64,000 bases of DNA from DATMER01 sp963741305 (GCA_963741305.1 CAVUHL010000003.1:4154001-4218000), one strand, 5' to 3'. Counted from the stretch's first letter, positions 26,121 through 35,116 are shown. Made by a program: numbers and translations. The notes: generated by a model not told the origin, from the sequence alone.

Positions 26121-26366
26121 TTAGTTCGCGTCCTGACCAGCCTGCTTCTGCCGCTCCATCTCTTCCATCTTCTTGCGGAGCGAGAGCGGCCGCATGTCGG
26201 TCCAGACCTCCTTGATGTAGTCCAGGCACTCCTGCTTGGGGCCGGACTTGCCGACGTCGGTCCAGCCCAGCGGGTTCTCGCGGTGGGCGGGCCAGATGGA
26301 GTACTGCTCCTCGTGGTTCATGACTACCTTGTAGATCGTGGTGTCTTCGCGGTCTTCCCAGCTCAT
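26121..26366 (-). CDS. MbtH-like NRPS accessory protein
   Basis: 81 residues. The invariant MbtH pattern is clear: NHEEQYSIWPAHRENPLGW (N-E-Q-S-W-P...P-GW) followed by DYIKEVWTDMRPLSLR. MbtH-like proteins bind and activate NRPS adenylation domains. GGAG before the ATG is a good ribosome-binding site. It is the first gene of the operon MbtH, thioesterase II, Sfp-type transferase, which suggests a nonribosomal peptide pathway elsewhere in the genome. Confidence 0.93.
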   Translation of the reverse strand: MSWEDREDTTIYKVVMNHEEQYSIWPAHRENPLGWTDVGKSGPKQECLDYIKEVWTDMRPLSLRKKMEEMERQKQAGQDAN

Positions 26367-26420
26367 CGTCTTCTCCTTCGAAAATTGTCACCGCCGATGC
26401 GGGATGTGTTCCACTCTATA

Positions 26421-26449
26421 AGTGTCACCACTGGCCAAGGCGTGACACT
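26421..26449. promoter_or_regulatory. Palindromic operator candidate upstream of MbtH operon
   Basis: AGTGTCAC at 26421-26428 is mirrored exactly by GTGACACT at 26442-26449 with a 13-base spacer. A further TGTCACC lies closer to the MbtH start, and on the minus strand TTATAGAG overlaps the left arm as a possible -10. It sits 55 bp upstream of the MbtH start and 21 bp after the decarboxylase stop, so it could be an operator for the MbtH operon or, less likely, a terminator (no T-run). Confidence 0.4.
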
Positions 26450-26470
26450 GAATCCCGTGGAGCTTACCAT

Positions 26471-27916
26471 TCAGGCGCTCGCAGTCTTCTCTTCCGAGCG
26501 TGGAATTTGCCGCTCGCGGGCCAGGGCCAGGGCCCGGATCAGCCTTTCCAGATCCTCGGGCCCCGTCCCGAAGTGGGTGATACAGGCCCGCAGCGCCGGC
26601 CCGAGCTCCCCCACCTGAGCTACGCTGATCCACGCCTCCCCGGAGGCCACCACGTCCGCGGCCAGCGCTTCCAGGTAGGCGCCCCGCCCTTCCTTTGCGC
26701 CGTCCACGAAGTTGACCAGCGGCAGCGGCGTGTCGTTCACCACCGTCCAGCCCTCCTCGGTCAGGCGGCGCCGCAGGAGGTCGCCCATGGCCGTCTGGTG
26801 GAGGATGGCCTTCTCGTAGCCCTCCCAGCCGGCCACGGCGAGCGCCAGGAAGACCTTGAGCCCGATGAACCTGCGCGACCACTGCATGGTGTGGGCGTAG
26901 GGATCGCCGAGGGTCTGCCCCGCGATGTGAGGCATGTAGCCGGTGGCGACCCGGAAGGTGCGCTCGAGCAGGCCGGTGTGCCGGGTCAGGAACAGGCCGG
27001 CGCCCATGGGCACGGACAGCCACTTGTGGGCGTCGAAAGTGATTGAGCTGGCGCGGCCGATCCCCTGGACGATGTGGCGCAGCTCCGGCACCAGGGCCGC
27101 GGCGCCGCCCCAGGCCGCGTCCACGTGCAGCCAGAGCCGTTCCTCGTCGGCGATCTCCGCGATCTCCGCGATGGGATCGACCGCTCCGGACCCGGTCGTG
27201 CCGGCCGTTGCCACCACCAGGAAGGGCGTGCAGCCCGCCTCGCGGTCCTCGCGGATGCGCTCGGCGAGGGAATCGGGACGCATGCGCAGCCCGGAATCGA
27301 GCCTCACTTCCCTGATCGCCTCGGTACCGATCCCGGAGAGCCGCGCGGCCTTGAGCACCGAGTGATGGGTCTCGGGCGTGACGTAGACGACCGGCTGGCT
27401 GCGCAGGGCGAGCAGGCCGCGCCGGGCCACCTCGGGGAAGGTTCGGTTGAGGGCGAGGAGGAGCGCCGTGTGGTTGGCCTCGGCGCCTCCCGTGGTGAAG
27501 GTGCCCTCGGTCTTCGCCGGGTCGTACCCGAAGCGCTCGGCAAAGGCGCGCACCAGGTGCTGCTCGACCTCGGTCGCGAACGGGCTGTGGCTCCAGGTCG
27601 CGAGCTGCGGGTTGAAAGCCGCGGCCAGGGCGTCGCCGGCTATGCCCATGGTGGCCGGGGCCGGGTTGAACAGCCCGAAGTAGCGGGGATGCGGTGTGTG
27701 CACCTGCCCGCGCCAGAGGCTCTGGACCGCGAAGTCGAGGGCCGCCAGGGGTTCCATCGGCTGGCCGAAGTCGAAGGCGGAGAGCCGGTCGCGGAAGGCT
27801 TCGACGTCCACGGCCGGCGCCACTGCGGCGTCGCCGACCTCCGTCGTATACCTCTCGATGGCCTCGACCAGGCGCTGCCAGAGCTCGCCGCGGGTCTCGG
27901 CCGGAAGCGTCAACAT
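26471..27916 (-). CDS. PLP-dependent group II decarboxylase
   Basis: 481 residues of the aromatic-L-amino-acid/glutamate decarboxylase group: HPRYFGLFNPAPATMGI, FTTGGAEANHTALLLALNR, LHVDAAWGGAAALVPE and the PLP lysine in SSITFDAHKWLSVPMGAG. Such enzymes decarboxylate aromatic or acidic amino acids to amines. AGGAG stands nine bases before the ATG at 27914-27916. It follows the D-threonine-aldolase-like gene after 14 bp and precedes the MbtH operon, so it may provide an amine building block, though that is inference. Confidence 0.88.
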   Translation of the reverse strand: MLTLPAETRGELWQRLVEAIERYTTEVGDAAVAPAVDVEAFRDRLSAFDFGQPMEPLAALDFAVQSLWRGQVHTPHPRYFGLFNPAPATMGIAGDALAAAFNPQLATWSHSPFATEVEQHLVRAFAERFGYDPAKTEGTFTTGGAEANHTALLLALNRTFPEVARRGLLALRSQPVVYVTPETHHSVLKAARLSGIGTEAIREVRLDSGLRMRPDSLAERIREDREAGCTPFLVVATAGTTGSGAVDPIAEIAEIADEERLWLHVDAAWGGAAALVPELRHIVQGIGRASSITFDAHKWLSVPMGAGLFLTRHTGLLERTFRVATGYMPHIAGQTLGDPYAHTMQWSRRFIGLKVFLALAVAGWEGYEKAILHQTAMGDLLRRRLTEEGWTVVNDTPLPLVNFVDGAKEGRGAYLEALAADVVASGEAWISVAQVGELGPALRACITHFGTGPEDLERLIRALALARERQIPRSEEKTASA

Positions 27917-27930
27917 GCTCGCATCTCCTA

Positions 27931-29022
27931 TCAGCGTCCTCGCCAGATCTTCCAGCGGTCCACGATTTCGGGGCCTCGGACCACCAGGTACTCGTCGAAG
28001 CAGGCAGCCGTCAGGCACGAATGGTTGGGCAGCACCCTCACCCGGGAGCCCACCGGACGGGGGGCGCTCAGGAAGCCGTGCTCCTGGGAGAGGGTCGTGA
28101 GCCGCACCTGCCCGCTCAGCACGCCCGCCTCGTAGTCCTCGAACACCTCGCCCATGGAGGCGCCGAAGCCGGGGTCCTTGGAGAGCGCCAGGGCTCCCGC
28201 GTCCGTGATGCACCAGTCGCGGCCGGGCTGCGCCGAGACCACGCTCGCCAGTACCGTCACCGCGCAGTCCCGGGCCTCGCACCCGCCGATGATCACCTGC
28301 TCGAAATCATTGAACGCGTAGTTGCCGGGCCGCGCCTCGGTGATCCCGTCCAGGTGGCGGACCGTCCACATGCCCGGCGTGGAGCCCACGCTCACCTCCG
28401 GCACCTCGATCCCCTCGCCCCGGAGCCGCTCCGCGAAGCCGGTCATGACGCGGCGCTCGTCCTCGGCGACGTCGGCGGCGGCCTCCCGGCCGCGGGCGAG
28501 GTAGGCATGGCCCGCGTGGGTCAGGATGCCGTCGAAGCTGAGCCGGGAGGAGCCGGCCAGGCTCCGCGCCAGCTCCAGGGCCTCGGGAGAGCCCGGATCG
28601 ACCCCGGCGCGGTGGTAGCCGCAGTCCACCTTGATCCAGACGTGGAGCGGCAGCTCCAAACCTTCAAGTGCCTGAACCGCCTCTTTCGTGTCCACGACAA
28701 GACGCAGGGTGATCCTCTCCGCCAGCTCGCGGACTTCGTCCAGCCGGGTGAGCTGCACCGGAAAGGCCCAGGTGATGTCGTCGAACCCCTGCTCCGCGAG
28801 TTGTTTCGAAAAAACGCTGGCCTCGTACAGGGTCGAGACCGTGATCCCGCGGGCTCCCAGAAGCCGCTGCCGCTCAGCGATCTCCAGGCACTTGTGGGTC
28901 TTGATGTGCGGGCGCAGGGCCACGCCCATCTGGTTGCAGCGCTCGGCCATCCGGCTCAGGTTGCGCTCCAGGACGTCGAGGTCGAGGAGAAGCGCGGGGG
29001 TGGGTACGCGGTCTAAGGACAT
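27931..29022 (-). CDS. D-threonine aldolase / D-serine dehydratase-like enzyme
   Basis: 363 residues with an alanine-racemase-type barrel followed by the D-serine dehydratase-like C-terminal domain. The PLP lysine is in RPHIKTHKCLEIAE (about 42); the second domain shows the metal pair in VLPNHSCLTAACF (HxC). The family cleaves or dehydrates D-3-hydroxy amino acids. It starts 46 bp from the divergent DUF1499 gene and is probably co-transcribed with the decarboxylase. Confidence 0.88.
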   Translation of the reverse strand: MSLDRVPTPALLLDLDVLERNLSRMAERCNQMGVALRPHIKTHKCLEIAERQRLLGARGITVSTLYEASVFSKQLAEQGFDDITWAFPVQLTRLDEVRELAERITLRLVVDTKEAVQALEGLELPLHVWIKVDCGYHRAGVDPGSPEALELARSLAGSSRLSFDGILTHAGHAYLARGREAAADVAEDERRVMTGFAERLRGEGIEVPEVSVGSTPGMWTVRHLDGITEARPGNYAFNDFEQVIIGGCEARDCAVTVLASVVSAQPGRDWCITDAGALALSKDPGFGASMGEVFEDYEAGVLSGQVRLTTLSQEHGFLSAPRPVGSRVRVLPNHSCLTAACFDEYLVVRGPEIVDRWKIWRGR

Positions 29023-29068
29023 CGGAGGTCTCCCGGAAGGGGGTACATCATAGAGTACGATCCTGTCC

Positions 29069-29437
29069 GTGGCGACGACGACATCTCCCCCACCCCTCCC
29101 CCGCTGCCGTAAGACCCCGAACTGTGTCTCGACCCAGGCGCCGGAGCCGGAAAAAAAGATGGACCCGATCCCCTACGCCGGCACTCCCGAGCAGGCGCGG
29201 GAGCGTCTCCTGGCCGTCCTGCGCGCCTGGCCGCGGGCAAAGATCGTCCGCGAGGAGCCCGGCGCCATCACCGTGGTATGCCGGAGCCGGATCTTCCGTT
29301 TCGCGGACGACGTGGACTTCCGCTTCGACGACGAGGCCCGGCTGATCCACTTCCGCTCGGCCTCCAGGCTGGGAAGGCGGGATTTCGGAGTGAACCGCCA
29401 GCGGATGGAGGAGATGCGGCGGCTGTATCTGCTGTAG
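29069..29437 (+). CDS. DUF1499 family protein
   Basis: 122 residues. The start is the GTG at 29069, since the family N-terminal motif (CRKTPNCVSTQAPE) lies within the first 24 residues. The conserved end is FADDVDFRFDDEARLIHFRS followed by ASRLGRRDFGVNRQRMEEM. Function is unknown in this family; no signal peptide is present here. Its stop is 30 bp before the second 21-bp repeat array, the same relation as the XRE and RRM genes to theirs. Confidence 0.82.
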   Translation: MATTTSPPPLPRCRKTPNCVSTQAPEPEKKMDPIPYAGTPEQARERLLAVLRAWPRAKIVREEPGAITVVCRSRIFRFADDVDFRFDDEARLIHFRSASRLGRRDFGVNRQRMEEMRRLYLL

Positions 29438-29467
29438 TGGTTCCGATATCCGCTGGCGCGAAAGGGG

Positions 29468-29740
29468 GTGGCATCCCCCCGTTGGCGGTCGGCATCCCCC
29501 TTGTGGCGCATGCCACGCCGCAGTTGGGGGATGGCATCCCCCTTTTGGAGCATGGCATCCCCCCGTTGGGGGATGGCGTCCCCCTTTGGCGGATGGCGCG
29601 CCGCAGTGGGGGGGATGGCATCCCTCTTCTGGAGCATGGCCTCCCCCCGTTGGGGGGTGGCGTCCCCCTTTTGGGGGATGGCGCGCCGTGTTTGGAGGAT
29701 GGCATCCTCCTGTTGGCGGATGGCGTCCCCGGACGCCCGC
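29468..29740. repeat. Array 2: 13 tandem 21-bp repeats with 84-bp superperiod
   Basis: Units start at 29468 and every 21 bp to 29720, typically ATGGCATCCCCCTTTTGGAG; one is 20 and its neighbour 22 bases, so the phase is restored. Units recur every four (84 bp): those at 29510, 29593 and 29678 share a GCGCCGC-type centre, those at 29531, 29615 and 29699 share CTTTTGGAG-type ends. Plus-strand reading gives heptads such as MASPFWS, open and in frame with the SprT gene. The array takes up most of the 384-bp gap between DUF1499 and SprT. It differs in sequence from the other two arrays. Confidence 0.93.
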
Positions 29741-29821
29741 CACGGGCGATCCGGAGCGGGTTCACATCCTGGCCGTTGGAGAGCGTTGGCAGCCCTGAAA
29801 GCCGTGCTAGAGTTGATTTCG

Positions 29822-30706
29822 ATGAGGTCTTCGGCCCAGCCAGCCCCCAGGCAAGAGGATCGCCGCGCGCCCGCCCGCCGGCCGGCCGTGGTCCCGAACC
29901 GTCCGGTCCAGCTCCCGCTCTTCGGCGCGGCCACGCCTTCTCTCCAGGACGCCCTGTCGAAAAGGCCTCGGCTGCTCCCCGGCCCGGATTCTCACCGGCT
30001 CCAACTGCTCCGGCGCCTGAACCGCTTCGCCTCCGGCCGGCTCAGCGACCTCAAATTGACCGACAACCGCCGGACCATCCTGACCGTCCGCCCGGCGCCC
30101 GCGGCCGACCGGGCCCGCCTGGAGCTGCGCATCCACCATTCCTTCCTGGAGGCTCCCGAGGAGGTCCTGCGCGCCGTCGCCGACTTCGTGGGCAGCAAGA
30201 AGGGGAGCGAGCGCGCCCGCCAGGCGCTAACCTTGATCCGCGAGCACTTCTCCCGCCACAAGAGCGGCGCCAAGCGCGTGCGGAAGGCCATTCTGCGGCC
30301 CGAAGGCTCCGTCCTCGACCTGCGCGAGCTCGTGGACGACCTCAACGGCCGCTACTTCGAGGGGCGCCTCAAGGTGGATGTCACCTGGGGAAGGGCGGCG
30401 GCTGGCGCAGCCTGCCGGAGGGGGCGCACGTCGAGCCTCCAACTCGGCAGCTACTCTTACGAGGACAACCTGATCCGCCTGCACCGGGTGCTCGACGACC
30501 CCGGGGTCCCGCGCTACGTGATCGAGGCCGTGGTCCACCACGAGCTGCTGCACGCGGACATGCCGCCCGAGGTCCGCAACGGGCGCCGCTTCTTCCACAC
30601 CCCCGAGTTCCGCCAGAGGGAGCGCCAGTTCCGGATGCTGGGCCGCGCCAATACCTGGATCCAGGATCATCTGCCCGAGTTGCTCCGGGCTCGGCGCAAG
30701 CGCTAG
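29822..30706 (+). CDS. SprT-like zinc metalloprotease
   Basis: 294 residues from the ATG at 29822; the frame is open further up through the repeat array, but that region is repetitive and the first good domain sequence starts near residue 20. The SprT signature is IEAVVHHELLHADMPPE (HExxH) with HTPEFRQRE downstream, and LRELVDDLNGRYFEGRLKVD opens the domain. The N-terminal 110 residues are basic with RLNRFASGRLSDLKLTDNR. SprT-like proteases cut DNA-bound proteins in eukaryotes; bacterial roles are less clear. It stands between array 2 and the DUF5916 gene. Confidence 0.82.
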   Translation: MRSSAQPAPRQEDRRAPARRPAVVPNRPVQLPLFGAATPSLQDALSKRPRLLPGPDSHRLQLLRRLNRFASGRLSDLKLTDNRRTILTVRPAPAADRARLELRIHHSFLEAPEEVLRAVADFVGSKKGSERARQALTLIREHFSRHKSGAKRVRKAILRPEGSVLDLRELVDDLNGRYFEGRLKVDVTWGRAAAGAACRRGRTSSLQLGSYSYEDNLIRLHRVLDDPGVPRYVIEAVVHHELLHADMPPEVRNGRRFFHTPEFRQRERQFRMLGRANTWIQDHLPELLRARRKR

Positions 30707-30758
30707 AAACAATCGCTCCTCCCCGTCCGTAGTGAGACCCGTTGCGGAGGGCTCTCAC

Positions 30759-33026
30759 TTGTATCGACATCTTTTTGCTACCTTGCTGTTCCTGGCCGTT
30801 CCCGCGCTGGCCGATCCGTCGCCCACGCCCGCCGGCGAGATCGTGGTCAACGGAAAGAAGAAGGTTCACTACCGCATCCCCCGGACGGATGCGGCCCTCA
30901 AGATCGACGGCGTGCTCGACGAGCCCGGCTGGCAGCAGGGGCTCGTCCTGGAAGTGCAGACCGAGATCGACCCGGGCAAGAACATCCCGGCCCCGGTGAC
31001 TGCGCTCGCCTTCCTGGCCTACGACGACGACAACCTCTACGTCGCCTTCCAGGCCCACGACCCCGACCCTTCGGCCATCCGCGCCCACCTCTCGGACCGC
31101 GACACGAACTTCCGGGACGACTTCGTGGGCGTCATTATCGACACGTTCAACGACGAGCGCGGCGGCTACGAGTTCTTCGTCAACCCGCTCGGGGTGCAGA
31201 TGGACCTCGCCCTCAACGAGACCTCCTCCGAAGACGAAGAGGACGCGAACTGGGACGCCATCTGGAGCTCGGCCGGACGGATCGACGAGCAGGGATACAC
31301 GGTGGAGATGGCCATCCCCTTCAGCTCGCTGCGCTTTCAGCGCTCCGAGGGGGAGCAGACCTGGGGGCTCACCGCCTTTCGCTCCTATCCCCGCAGCCGA
31401 CGGCACCAGATCAACACCAACGCCGTCGATCCGGACGACAGCTGCCTGATCTGCAACATCCCCAAGATCACCGGCTTCGAAGGCGCCACGCCCGGCCGCA
31501 ACCTCGAATTCGATCCGACCCTGACGGCCCAGCGTACCGATTCCCGGGCCAGCTTCCCCGAGGGTAAGCTGGAGGAGGGGGACCCCGGCGCCGACGTCGG
31601 CCTCACGGCGCGCTGGGGCATCACCCCGAACCTCACCCTGTCCAGCGCGGTGAACCCCGACTTCTCCCAGGTCGAAGCGGACGCCGGCCAGCTCGACGTC
31701 AACACCCAGTTCACCCTGTTCTTCCCCGAGAAGCGCCCCTTCTTCCTGGAGGGGGCCGATTACTTCGAGACCCCCTGGAACGTGATCCACACCCGCACGG
31801 TGAGCGATCCTTCCTGGGGGTTCAAGCTGACCGGCAAGGAGGGGAAGAACGGGCTCGGCGTCTTCGCGGTCCGGGACGAGGTTACCAACCTGCTGCTGCC
31901 CGGCAGCCAGCGCTCCTCCACCGCCTCCCTGCGCATGGAAACGACCGACGCCGCCCTGCGCTATCGGCGCGACCTCGGCGATACGGCCAACCTGGGAGGA
32001 GTCATCACCCACCGCGAAGGTGAGGGCTACCACAACAGCGTCTACGGGATCGACGGCCTCTGGCGGCCGACCGGGAGCGACCGGGTTTCCGTGCAGGTCC
32101 TGCAATCCGAGACGGAGTACCCGTTCGCCTTCGCGAGCGACATCGGATTGCAGACGGGGGCGTTCGACGGCACGGCCTGGCGGGCGGGCTACAGCCATGA
32201 CTCGCGGAACTGGAACTGGTACGGCCGGCACGAGGACATGGACCCCGGGTTCCGCGCCGATCTCGGGTTCCTGCCGCAGGTGGGCTACACGTTCGATCTT
32301 GCCGGGTTCGAGCGCCGCTGGTGGGGAGAGGCGGAGGACTGGTACACCCGCTGGGTAGCCGGCGCCGACTGGGACCGCAGGGAGGACCCGGACAGCACCG
32401 TCCTGGAAGAGGAAGCCGAGGCCTGGGTCGGCCTGGGCGGCCCGCTGCAGTCCTTCTACCTCCTGGGCGCCGGCCAGCGCGAGCGCTTCTGGAACGGGGT
32501 GACCTTTGACGAGGAGTTCGCTTACTTCTTCATGGAGATGCGGCCCACCGGCGGGATCAGCCTCGTCCTGGACGCGGGTTTCGGCGACAGCATCGATTTC
32601 GCCAACACCCGGGCGGCCGACGAGGTCTCTCTGGAGCCGAGCATCACCTGGAACGTGGGCCGGCACCTCCAGCTCGGCCTGGAGCACGACTTCCTGCGGC
32701 TGGACGTGGAAGGCGGCAAGCTCTTCGAGGCCAACCTGACCGAGCTGCGGACGGTCTACCAGATCAACATCCGGACCTTCGTGCGCGCCATCCTCCAGTA
32801 CGAGGACGTGCGGTTCGATCCTGAGCTCTTCATCTCCAACGTCAACCCCAAGGAGGAGCACCTCTTCAGCCAGCTCCTCTTCTCCTACAAGCTGAACCCC
32901 CAGACCGTCCTCTTCCTGGGCTACTCGGACAACGCCTTCGGCGCCGAGCTCCGCGACCGCACGATCGAGCTCACCCGGGCGGACCGGACGCTGTTCTTCA
33001 AGGTGGGGTACGCGCTGGTGCTGTAG
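30759..33026 (+). CDS. DUF5916/CBM9-like outer-membrane protein
   Basis: 755 residues. TTG at 30759 is preferred over the GTG at 30732 because GGAGGG lies seven bases before it and it gives a clean signal peptide (LFATLLFLAVPALADP). A family-9 carbohydrate-binding-like domain follows (about 55-200: ALKIDGVLDEPGWQQG, FLAYDDDNLYVAF, TVEMAIPFSSLRF). Then comes DUF5916, which ends in beta-strand-rich barrel-like sequence (QVEADAGQLDVNTQFTLFFP, KRPFFLEGADYF). It is probably surface-exposed and may bind glycans; no catalytic activity is established for the family. Confidence 0.85.
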   Translation: MYRHLFATLLFLAVPALADPSPTPAGEIVVNGKKKVHYRIPRTDAALKIDGVLDEPGWQQGLVLEVQTEIDPGKNIPAPVTALAFLAYDDDNLYVAFQAHDPDPSAIRAHLSDRDTNFRDDFVGVIIDTFNDERGGYEFFVNPLGVQMDLALNETSSEDEEDANWDAIWSSAGRIDEQGYTVEMAIPFSSLRFQRSEGEQTWGLTAFRSYPRSRRHQINTNAVDPDDSCLICNIPKITGFEGATPGRNLEFDPTLTAQRTDSRASFPEGKLEEGDPGADVGLTARWGITPNLTLSSAVNPDFSQVEADAGQLDVNTQFTLFFPEKRPFFLEGADYFETPWNVIHTRTVSDPSWGFKLTGKEGKNGLGVFAVRDEVTNLLLPGSQRSSTASLRMETTDAALRYRRDLGDTANLGGVITHREGEGYHNSVYGIDGLWRPTGSDRVSVQVLQSETEYPFAFASDIGLQTGAFDGTAWRAGYSHDSRNWNWYGRHEDMDPGFRADLGFLPQVGYTFDLAGFERRWWGEAEDWYTRWVAGADWDRREDPDSTVLEEEAEAWVGLGGPLQSFYLLGAGQRERFWNGVTFDEEFAYFFMEMRPTGGISLVLDAGFGDSIDFANTRAADEVSLEPSITWNVGRHLQLGLEHDFLRLDVEGGKLFEANLTELRTVYQINIRTFVRAILQYEDVRFDPELFISNVNPKEEHLFSQLLFSYKLNPQTVLFLGYSDNAFGAELRDRTIELTRADRTLFFKVGYALVL

Positions 33027-33028
33027 GA

Positions 33029-33177
33029 CCTCACCCCCTGTCCCCCTCTCCCGTACGGGGAGAGGGGGGACGTAACTGGGGCTGCCGTGCCTCCGGCGTA
33101 GGCCCTCCGGCGTAGGCCAGATTGCTCGATCTGCGTTCCCCCTCTCCCTAAACGGGAGAGGGGGACAGGGGGTGAGG
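33029..33177. repeat. 149-bp element with 24-bp perfect terminal inverted repeats
   Basis: The ends are exact inverse copies: 33029-33052 begins CCTCACCCCCTGTCCCCCTC and 33154-33177 is its reverse complement. Each end also has an inner hairpin (CTCTCCCGTACGGGGAG on the left). Between them CTCCGGCGTAGGCC is present twice in tandem. It fills the whole gap between the convergent DUF5916 and M23 genes. It looks like a small non-autonomous mobile element or a double terminator. A related CCCTCTCCC hairpin lies at 54164-54190. Confidence 0.75.
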
Positions 33178-33178
33178 T

Positions 33179-34570
33179 TCAGGGTTTGAATGGCAGCGCC
33201 GGCCCCAGCTTCCGCGCAATGCGGTCCTGGATCCAGTGCGGGTCCCACCACTCCACCGGAGTCACCGCCAGCCCCTGGAGGAGCATCGTGAAGTGCAGAT
33301 GGTCGCCGCCGGCCAGGCCGGTCTGGCCCGAGCGGCCCAGCTCGTGGCCGCGCTCGACCATCTGCCCCTCCTTCACGCCGATCGACGAGAGGTGCCCATA
33401 GAGGCTCTGCAGCCCGTAGCCGTGGTCGATCACCACCGCGTTGCCGTAGATCCCGAAATACCTCGCCAGCACCACCTTGCCCCGGTTCGAGGCGCGGATG
33501 GCGTCGCGCTCCACCGAGGCCATGTCGAAGCCCAGATGGTCCTGCTGGTCCACCGGCTTGCCGTTGTAGATGTAGGTCCGGCGGTCCGCGAAGGCGGCCG
33601 TGATGGCCGCGTTCATCATGGGCAGGAACGGCTGGGCCCAGAGGAACTTCTGCTCCGACTTCGCCCCCATCTCCTTGAGCTGCTGGGCGTTGATCTTCCG
33701 CAGGTCGCGGTTGATCGCCAGGTAGTTCTGCAGCAGCCCGCCCTTGTCCTCGACCTCGGACGACTGCGCCATGATCTCCGGCACGACCTTGTTCATGAAG
33801 GGATCGGAGACCTGGATCTCGTCCTTGCCCATCGGCCGGGGGGTGAACTTGTCGATGAATGCCGCCTCCGCCCGGTTGCCCACCTCGTCGACCGCGATCA
33901 GCCGGATCTTCGACGGGTCCGAATTGTCATAGGGAAGGGCGAAGAGCGCAAAGCGCTGCTGCTTGTTGGGCGCTCCCGGCATGGGGAAGCCCGGGAACCA
34001 CCAGCTCCCGGCCTGCACGCCGTCGCGCACCGCCCCCTCCCCGACCTGGTACACGACCAGCTCGGAGCCCCCCTGGGCGGCATAGTGGAAGTTGGAGAGG
34101 ACCGCCAGCGACGGCGGCGCCAGGCGCACCGGCAGCTTCACCTCGGCCACCGTGTTGGGCGGCCGGCGCAGCCAGGTGCCCTCGCGCTCGGCGCTGACCC
34201 GGACCGTGGCTTCGCCCGAACGCAGCCCCTTGACCGTGTCGCGGCCGACGTCCACCGTCATCTCGATCGGCGGGGCCGAGCCGAGGGCCCACGCCGGCTT
34301 CGGCTGGTACTCCTTCTCCTGGACCGGCTTGACGTCCGATCCCTGGACCAGCTCGACGCGGACCTTGGTGACCCGTTGCGGGTCCTCGATACGGATCTTG
34401 ATCGGGGTCCGCCGGCCGATGCCGGGCAGGCCCGGCTCCACCTTCACATTGGGTTCAGCCCCCGTGTAGAAGGTCGCCGCGGCAACTACCGCGACGATCA
34501 GGAGGGCCAGGATCATCAGGATGCGCAGGAAACAGCCGGCAGCGGCCTTGTCACGGTCACGTCGAACCAT
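33179..34570 (-). CDS. M23 (LytM-type) metallopeptidase
   Basis: 463 residues. One N-terminal membrane segment (about 17-36, ILMILALLIVAVVAAATF) anchors it; the periplasmic part has an Ig-like region and a C-terminal M23 domain with zinc ligands in DQQDHLGFDMAS (HxxxD), YGLQSLYGHLSSIGVKEGQ and GGDHLHFTML (HxH). These enzymes cut peptide cross-links in peptidoglycan. The 3' end touches the 149-bp inverted-repeat element; the TerB-like gene is 12 bp upstream on the same strand, so the two form an operon. Confidence 0.9.
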   Translation of the reverse strand: MVRRDRDKAAAGCFLRILMILALLIVAVVAAATFYTGAEPNVKVEPGLPGIGRRTPIKIRIEDPQRVTKVRVELVQGSDVKPVQEKEYQPKPAWALGSAPPIEMTVDVGRDTVKGLRSGEATVRVSAEREGTWLRRPPNTVAEVKLPVRLAPPSLAVLSNFHYAAQGGSELVVYQVGEGAVRDGVQAGSWWFPGFPMPGAPNKQQRFALFALPYDNSDPSKIRLIAVDEVGNRAEAAFIDKFTPRPMGKDEIQVSDPFMNKVVPEIMAQSSEVEDKGGLLQNYLAINRDLRKINAQQLKEMGAKSEQKFLWAQPFLPMMNAAITAAFADRRTYIYNGKPVDQQDHLGFDMASVERDAIRASNRGKVVLARYFGIYGNAVVIDHGYGLQSLYGHLSSIGVKEGQMVERGHELGRSGQTGLAGGDHLHFTMLLQGLAVTPVEWWDPHWIQDRIARKLGPALPFKP

Positions 34571-34582
34571 CTACTCCCTTTC

Positions 34583-35116
34583 TCAGCTGGGGCGGCCGGG
34601 CAGCCCCTTGAGGATCTCTCGCTTGTCGTTGTAGGCCGAGCGGGCCTGGACCAGCTCGGAATGCGTGAAGCCCAGCTCGCTGGCGATCTGGCGGATCTGC
34701 GTCTCCTCGGCGCCGGAGATCGACTCGTCGGCCGCCGAAACGGCGAACAGGCAGTCGAGCAGCTCCAGGCACTGCTCGCGCGTGGCCACCTCCCGGAGCT
34801 CGCGGCTCACCAGGAAGTTCTCCGTGCCGCCGAAGAGGCGGTTCTGGCCCTTGGCGATCTCCACCACGAGCGCCGCCTGGTCCGGAGGCATGTGCCCCAG
34901 GGCCTGGACGATCCGCTCCATCTTGAGGGTCTCTTCCTCGCTGACGCTCAGGTCGGCGTTGGCCACCCGGGAGAGGAGGTAGGCGAAGGCCGCCACGTAG
35001 CGCGCCCGCTCGGGCTCCATGGCCTCCAGCTCGCGGGCGATCCGGCGCACCGCCTCGACCTCGCTTGGCGGCGTCACTTCGTTTGCGTTCCCCAACAGTC
35101 TCTTGAGAATCGACAT
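34583..35116 (-). CDS. TerB-like domain protein
   Basis: 177 residues, helical, with repeats of the TerB type: AFAYLLSRVANADLSVSEEE and LDCLFAVSAADESISGAEET, each with an acidic loop that may bind metal. The ATG at 35114-35116 gives the usual N-terminus; its ribosome-binding site is weak. TerB relatives are linked to stress or membrane functions, not only tellurite. It is the first gene of a two-gene operon with the M23 peptidase. Confidence 0.8.
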   Translation of the reverse strand: MSILKRLLGNANEVTPPSEVEAVRRIARELEAMEPERARYVAAFAYLLSRVANADLSVSEEETLKMERIVQALGHMPPDQAALVVEIAKGQNRLFGGTENFLVSRELREVATREQCLELLDCLFAVSAADESISGAEETQIRQIASELGFTHSELVQARSAYNDKREILKGLPGRPS

